Shown here: positions 19,932-23,074 of the stretch, piece by piece
Layout of the letters: each line of letters starts with the position of its first letter
Position numbering within the stretch: position 1 is the stretch's first letter
Origin: a virus
Strand: one strand, 5' to 3'
Virus record (IMG/VR): IMGVR_UViG_3300043446_001893
Span: 1 to 23,074 of that record
DNA: 23,074 nucleotides
Position numbers and translations under genes: made by a program
The notes under the pieces: generated by a model
Seen by the model: only the letters and a program-made list of their open reading frames with translations
Told to the model about the DNA's origin: nothing
Databases searched by the model: none

Positions 19932-20039
19932 TAGATCACCTCCTGATGTGTAGCTTATACACAAACGCAGTTGACAACGCAAGTTGCGTTATATAAGTAA
20001 CTGTGTGTCGCCGTTGGGGGCGAAGTGGAAAGGGAACAC
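19932..20039. promoter_or_regulatory. divergent promoter/operator for replication and recombination operons
   Basis: Rightward: TTGACA at 19971-19976 and TATAAG at 19992-19997, spacer 15. Leftward: TTGCGT and TATAAG with a 17-base spacer on the minus strand. A perfect dyad, AACGCAA-G-TTGCGTT, spans 19976-19990, and another AACGCA half site lies 11 bp to its left. The operator therefore covers both promoters. Confidence 0.55.
20027..20037 (+). promoter_or_regulatory. purine leader motif before exonuclease gene
   Basis: GGAAAGGGAAC, 2 bases before the ATG at 20040. It matches the leaders at 16069-16079, 16442-16452, 16707-16717 and 20937-20947, and 19790-19800 on the minus strand. GAAAGG can pair with CCUUUC near the 3' end of 16S rRNA. 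The motif fixes this start over an in-frame ATG 15 bases upstream. Confidence 0.7.
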
Positions 20040-20936
20040 ATGGATCAGGATTTCTCACAAGAAAGCCGTGCGTCTGCATGGTGGGCCACAGACAGCCGTC
20101 GAGCCGTCTCAGGGCATTTGATTGACGTTCTGCTTGAGAAGCGTGGCGAGAAAGAACGCGACGATCTGAGCGAAGTTGAAGCCGTCCAGATGGGCCTCAA
20201 GATGCAGCCCGTCATCGCCAAGCTATTCGAAGAAGCCACAGGCATCGGAACGCAGGAGCTTGAGATTGCGGGAACTCACAAGACAGAACCTTGGCTTCGC
20301 GCTCACTTCGACTTCTCGACCAACGATGGAGGTCTGTTGGAGGTCAAGAATTTTAACGCAGCCCTCATCAATAAGTATAGCGAGCCAGACGAGCCTCTCA
20401 AATTGCCCGAGGCCGATTACATTCAATGTCTGCACGAAGCCTGCGTATACGATGTCGATCATGTCTATTTCGCTGTTCTGTTTGGGGGCCAGCGGTTCCG
20501 GTGGTGGCGGCTTGAGTTTGACAGCTTCCAAAAAGAAGACTTCCTAAAGCGAGCAGCCGCTTGGTGGGCTATGTGCGTGAACAAGACGCTGCCGCCTGCC
20601 GAGCATCCCGATCAGGCTCGAATGATCTGGCGTCATGACGATGGTTCATTCATCACAGCCAGCGCACAGGCTGAACAAGCTTGCCAGCACCTCAAGAGCA
20701 TCAAGGAGCAGATCAAAGCGCTTGAGGAGCGTGAAGCGCAATACGCCGCCGCTATCCAGAATTACATGGGCAACAAAGCCATTCTTGAGAATGTCGCAGG
20801 CGAAACGCTCGCAACATGGAAGACAGCCAAGAGCAGCAAACGCTTTGACGCTGATTTGCTCAAGAAATCTATGCCCAACATTTACGATCAGTTCTGCGTG
20901 GAGAAGCCGGGTTCCAGAAGGTTCTTGGTTAAGTAA
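20040..20936 (+). CDS. YqaJ-type viral exonuclease/recombinase
   Basis: 298 residues. The nuclease core matches YqaJ/lambda-exonuclease proteins: RASAWWATDSRRAVSGH near the start, LRAHFDFS (D91), LLEVKNF (E101 and K103 of the D-ExK site), ADYIQCLHEACVYDVDHVYF and AVLFGGQRFRWWRLEF. A helical segment (205-240, LKSIKEQIKALEEREAQYAA) follows. It should resect DNA ends 5' to 3' to give single strands for the RecT-like protein encoded downstream. First gene of the rightward recombination operon. The start is set by the purine leader. Confidence 0.82.
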   Translation: MDQDFSQESRASAWWATDSRRAVSGHLIDVLLEKRGEKERDDLSEVEAVQMGLKMQPVIAKLFEEATGIGTQELEIAGTHKTEPWLRAHFDFSTNDGGLLEVKNFNAALINKYSEPDEPLKLPEADYIQCLHEACVYDVDHVYFAVLFGGQRFRWWRLEFDSFQKEDFLKRAAAWWAMCVNKTLPPAEHPDQARMIWRHDDGSFITASAQAEQACQHLKSIKEQIKALEEREAQYAAAIQNYMGNKAILENVAGETLATWKTAKSSKRFDADLLKKSMPNIYDQFCVEKPGSRRFLVK

Positions 20937-20950
20937 GGAAAGGGAAAGTT

Positions 20951-21253
20951 ATGATGAACATGGATGCAGAAAACACCGCTTTGCTTATTCGTAGTTTGCT
21001 TAGTGCAATCAAACAGCATGAAAACACTCTTTCTGCTGCGTTGTTTAAGCTGGCTGAAAAAACCAAAACTATCGACGAATTAAACGAAAAAACCAAAACT
21101 ATCGAAGAATTAAAAAAAGAGAAGTATGAACTCAGAATTTCCAAGTGGAAAGTCGAAGAAGAAGTAAGACGTCTTCAAAAAATAGAACGTCAATATGCAA
21201 AGCTTGTTGGTCCGAAACGTGGCCGTGGTCGCCCGAGAAAGGTGAAGCCATGA
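20951..21253 (+). CDS. coiled-coil protein with C-terminal AT-hook
   Basis: 100 residues. A helical N-terminus leads to a coiled coil containing a duplicated decapeptide (EKTKTIDELN, EKTKTIEELK), then a basic helix (KVEEEVRRLQKIERQYAKLV). The end, GPKRGRGRPRKVKP, holds RGRPRK, the core of an AT-hook that binds the minor groove of A/T-rich DNA. It may oligomerise and bind DNA, acting as a nucleoid-like or recombination accessory factor (inference). The leader GGAAAGGGAAA ends 3 bases before the ATG. A/T-rich codon use differs from the flanking genes and suggests a separate origin. Confidence 0.68.
   Translation: MMNMDAENTALLIRSLLSAIKQHENTLSAALFKLAEKTKTIDELNEKTKTIEELKKEKYELRISKWKVEEEVRRLQKIERQYAKLVGPKRGRGRPRKVKP
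21056..21115 (+). repeat. 30-bp tandem duplication in the coiled-coil gene
   Basis: Two adjacent 30-base units, 21056-21085 and 21086-21115, each starting GAAAAAACCAAAACTATCGA. They differ at the base after this block (C or A) and at the last base. The duplication keeps the frame and adds ten residues to the coiled coil. Confidence 0.9.
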
Positions 21254-21474
21254 ATGTTGGAGAAAAAGAAAAGGTGGCTCGCAAGCTCGTTGACTGCGTC
21301 ACAGGATACACGGCTGACGAAGCTTGTTTTCTGCTTGTGTTGGCAATCGACGCTGTGGTGACAAGCTGCACTTACGATGATCGTTCCTATCATCAGAGCA
21401 TGGACATGATTATCGACTACATGAAGAAAGCGAAACAACAGGGGCGCGTAACAGCGCCACAGGTGACGCAATGA
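21250..21474 (+). CDS. hypothetical protein, 74 aa
   Basis: 74 residues, helical: MNVGEKEKVARKLVDCVTGY, then ADEACFLLVLAIDAVVTSCT and MDMIIDYMKKAKQQGRV. The hydrophobic stretch is too broken to be a membrane span with confidence. ATG at 21250 overlaps the preceding stop as ATGA and has AGGTGA ahead of it; the frame is open further upstream, but that part is a shadow of the AT-hook gene. The next gene also starts with ATGA. No family recognised. Confidence 0.62.
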   Translation: MNVGEKEKVARKLVDCVTGYTADEACFLLVLAIDAVVTSCTYDDRSYHQSMDMIIDYMKKAKQQGRVTAPQVTQ

Positions 21475-21890
21475 CCGACGATCTTGTGAAGCGGCTGCAT
21501 ATTGATCGGAAACAATTGTCGTCTTGGCATGGCGAAGGATTGTTGGAACGATATGAAGCGGAGCGTAAAGAAGCAGCCGACCGCATTGAGCGATTGGAGG
21601 CGGCGCGTGACGGCGCATATACAGAACGCAATCGCTTGGTTGCACTCCTTGCCAGCATCTATCCATCTGGCGTGAAGAAGACAGCCATCCCCGGTTGGGA
21701 TAAGTCGTGGCACGGATGCGTTTATATTGACCTACCAGTGGGACAAGCATCTTGGCATTTCCACGACAGTGAAGCGCATTTGTTTGCTCATCTGCCACCG
21801 TATGAAGGTGAATGGGATGGGCATACAACAGAAGAAAAATATGAACGAATTGCCCGCCTCGCACTAGGGGAGAAGAAAGATGAGCAATGA
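21471..21890 (+). CDS. conserved phage protein, 139 aa
   Basis: 139 residues. An N-terminal coiled coil (ERYEAERKEAADRIERLEAA) is joined to a compact C-terminal region: DKSWHGCVYIDLPVGQASWH, FHDSEAHLFAHLPPYEGEWD, then GHTTEEKYERIARL. The WHGCVYIDLP...SWHFH...WDGH pattern recurs in phage and prophage early proteins, without an established function; the several His residues could bind metal. It overlaps both neighbours (ATGA at the start, 11 bases at the end), which ties it to the recombination operon. Confidence 0.68.
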   Translation: MTDDLVKRLHIDRKQLSSWHGEGLLERYEAERKEAADRIERLEAARDGAYTERNRLVALLASIYPSGVKKTAIPGWDKSWHGCVYIDLPVGQASWHFHDSEAHLFAHLPPYEGEWDGHTTEEKYERIARLALGEKKDEQ

Positions 21891-22635
21891 ATTGGTTCCA
21901 TTTGCCGATCAAGAACGGATGGCTACAGCGATTGCTAAGAGCGGTCTGTTTGGCATGAAAGACCCTGTAGCTGTGCTAGCCCTCATGGCTGTCGCACAGG
22001 CTGAAGGGCGGCATCCTGCCTCTGTCGCTAAAGACTATCACCTGATCCAAGGCCGTCCCGCTCTCAAGGCTGACGCAATGCTCGCTCGCTTTCAGAAAGC
22101 TGGCGGCATGGTGCAATGGGTCAAGTATACGGATGATGTGGTGACAGGCGTGTTCTCTCACCCGCAAGGAGGCTCTCTTGAAGTTTCGTGGACCTTGGCA
22201 CAGGCGAAGGCTATCGGGCTTGCTACCAAAGATAACTGGCGTCTTTATCCTCGCGCTATGCTTCGTGCTAGGGTTATTAGCGAAGGTATTCGATCTGTTT
22301 ACCCCGGTGTTATCGTGGGTGAATACACGCCTGAAGAGGTGGGGGATTTCAAGGAAGTTCAAGGAACTCCGGTCATCGACGTACCGCCGCCTCCGCAGAT
22401 GGAGCTTGCTGAAGAAGTAGAAGCAGACGGCATCCCGCTTTATGTTCCAGAGGGCGATGATCGTCGTGTGTATGTGTATTGCGCTGACAGCGATGATTGG
22501 CAGGCACAGTACGATCACATGATTAAGCAGATCGAAAGCGCTAAGAAGCTTTCTGAAGCTGAACGCGCTGAGAAGTCTTCAGCCTTCCGCTTCGTCAACA
22601 AAGACGTTTACACAACAATCACAGGTGAAGAATGA
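21880..22635 (+). CDS. RecT-like single-strand annealing protein
   Basis: 251 residues. The core (residues about 20-155) has RecT-family features: VAVLALMAVAQAEGRHPASV, AKDYHLIQGRPALKADAMLA, SLEVSWTLAQAKAIGLATKD, NWRLYPRAMLRARVISEGIR and GEYTPEEVGDF. The C-terminal third is acidic and Pro-rich, ending in a helical segment. It should anneal complementary strands made by the YqaJ-type nuclease. The start overlaps the previous gene by 11 bases, behind AGGGGAG. The following SSB-like gene overlaps as ATGA. Confident of a phage annealase; exact family (RecT rather than Erf-like) was not tested. Confidence 0.78.
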   Translation: MSNELVPFADQERMATAIAKSGLFGMKDPVAVLALMAVAQAEGRHPASVAKDYHLIQGRPALKADAMLARFQKAGGMVQWVKYTDDVVTGVFSHPQGGSLEVSWTLAQAKAIGLATKDNWRLYPRAMLRARVISEGIRSVYPGVIVGEYTPEEVGDFKEVQGTPVIDVPPPPQMELAEEVEADGIPLYVPEGDDRRVYVYCADSDDWQAQYDHMIKQIESAKKLSEAERAEKSSAFRFVNKDVYTTITGEE

Positions 22636-22892
22636 GCAACTATCAAAACCGTCCGGGCACAGGCGTTCTCTTTCAGAACGACAAGAAAACAGGCGAGAGG
22701 CAGCCGGATTACAAAGGCAAGTTTGTCTGTGATCGTGATTACAAGGCAGGAGAAGAGTTCAAAATAAGCGCTTGGAAGAAGAAGACAGTCAAAAATTATC
22801 TGATTGCGATTAGCGTGGACAACTACAAAGCTGGCAATGCACAGGCATGGCCTCGTCCTGACCACGATGACGATAACACCGTGCCTTTCTGA
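22632..22892 (+). CDS. small OB-like protein with SSB-type acidic tail
   Basis: 86 residues. A beta-rich body (NRPGTGVLFQNDKKTGERQP, DYKGKF, EEFKISAWKKKTVKNYLIAI, SVDNYK) with many basic and aromatic residues ends in a tail, DHDDDNTVPF. Bacterial SSB ends in a similar acidic tip, DDDIPF, which recruits repair and replication partners. A role in protecting or presenting single strands next to the annealing protein is therefore plausible. It is shorter than a normal SSB (over 110 residues). ATGA overlap with the annealase gene. Confidence 0.65.
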   Translation: MSNYQNRPGTGVLFQNDKKTGERQPDYKGKFVCDRDYKAGEEFKISAWKKKTVKNYLIAISVDNYKAGNAQAWPRPDHDDDNTVPF

Positions 22893-23074
22893 TGGGAAAG
22901 ATGCAAAGAAACAAAGGCGCAGCTTATGAGCGAGAGATCGTTCATGTGCTGGTCGAGCGAGGCTATCTCGCAGCCCGTAACCTGACCCAGACCCGCGAGG
23001 GCGGTGCTGACATTATCCTTCAAGACTTCATTCTTGAATGTAAGCGTCGAGCATCTATCGCCATCTATGATTGG
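22892..23074 (+). CDS. PD-(D/E)XK nuclease, Holliday junction resolvase-like, 5' part only
   Basis: 61 residues are visible before the window ends. GAAYEREIVHVLVERGYLAA, then TREGGADIILQDFILECKRR and ASIAIYDW give the expected order: a helix with E, GGxD (D of GGADI), and ExK (ECK). This is the layout of Hjc-like and other small resolvase nucleases, and of restriction-type repair enzymes. ATG at 22892 overlaps the previous stop as TGATG; an ATG three codons later is also possible. It completes the recombination operon, where a resolvase would process joint molecules. Confidence 0.72.
   Translation, partial: MGKMQRNKGAAYEREIVHVLVERGYLAARNLTQTREGGADIILQDFILECKRRASIAIYDW

Noticed and set aside
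21190-21912. 240-codon minus-strand open frame in the recombination operon
   Set aside because: It covers three overlapping plus-strand genes with good starts and coupling; its His/Arg/Cys-rich product looks like reversed coding sequence.

Overview
The window is a contiguous stretch of a tailed double-stranded DNA bacteriophage (Caudoviricetes). The evidence is a complete head-and-packaging block (large terminase, portal, scaffold, HK97-type major capsid protein, head-tail adaptor, tail protein) facing a replication and recombination block. The adaptor and portal types and the absence of tape-measure or sheath genes point to a short-tailed, podovirus-like particle (inference). No integrase or lysis gene is recognisable here. 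The host cannot be named from the sequence. It is a bacterium, with Shine-Dalgarno-led genes and a bacterial-type initiator tRNA in the phage; an alphaproteobacterial or freshwater/marine host is a guess from the general look of the proteins.

Left arm, 1-15657, all on the minus strand. Reading in the direction of transcription: a small conserved protein; a protein with a zincin-like HELQH motif; an initiator-type tRNA; a cassette of UDP-glucuronate decarboxylase-like, family 2 glycosyltransferase and radical SAM genes joined by ATGA overlaps; large terminase; an HTH-like protein; a Cys/His-knuckle protein; portal; a string of very small basic ORFs (53, 14, 11 and 12 codons); a Pro-rich protein; a 61-residue protein; scaffold; major capsid; two small probable decoration proteins; a 111-residue protein; adaptor; a 735-residue tail protein with six GSGYT-type repeats; a fiber-like protein; and a glycine-rich tail protein cut by the window edge. 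Most junctions are TAATG, TGATG or ATGA, so translation is tightly coupled.

Control region, 15658-16083. This non-coding gap separates the two transcriptional directions. It carries three copies of a TGAAC(G/A)GTT(T/A)A motif, several dyads and hairpins, and a good sigma70-like promoter firing rightward.

Middle, 16084-17391, plus strand. Five small genes of unknown function, including a 30-residue single-span membrane peptide, meet the leftward replication operon head-on near 17400.

Replication operon, 19931 to 17417, minus strand. It encodes a ribbon-helix-helix regulator, a protein with a DnaA domain IV (with DnaA-box-like 9-mers inside its own gene, a candidate origin), a replisome-organiser-like protein, a probable helicase loader, an unknown and an HNH nuclease.

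Recombination operon, 20040 to the right edge, plus strand. It encodes a YqaJ-type exonuclease, a coiled-coil/AT-hook protein, two unknowns, a RecT-like annealing protein, a small protein with an SSB-like acidic tail and a PD-(D/E)XK resolvase-like nuclease (cut by the edge). The exonuclease, annealing protein and resolvase-like nuclease make up a Red-type recombination set. The two right-hand operons diverge from a compact control site at 19932-20039 with an AACGCAA/TTGCGTT dyad. Several early genes share an unusual purine leader, GGAAAGGGAAA, just before their starts.
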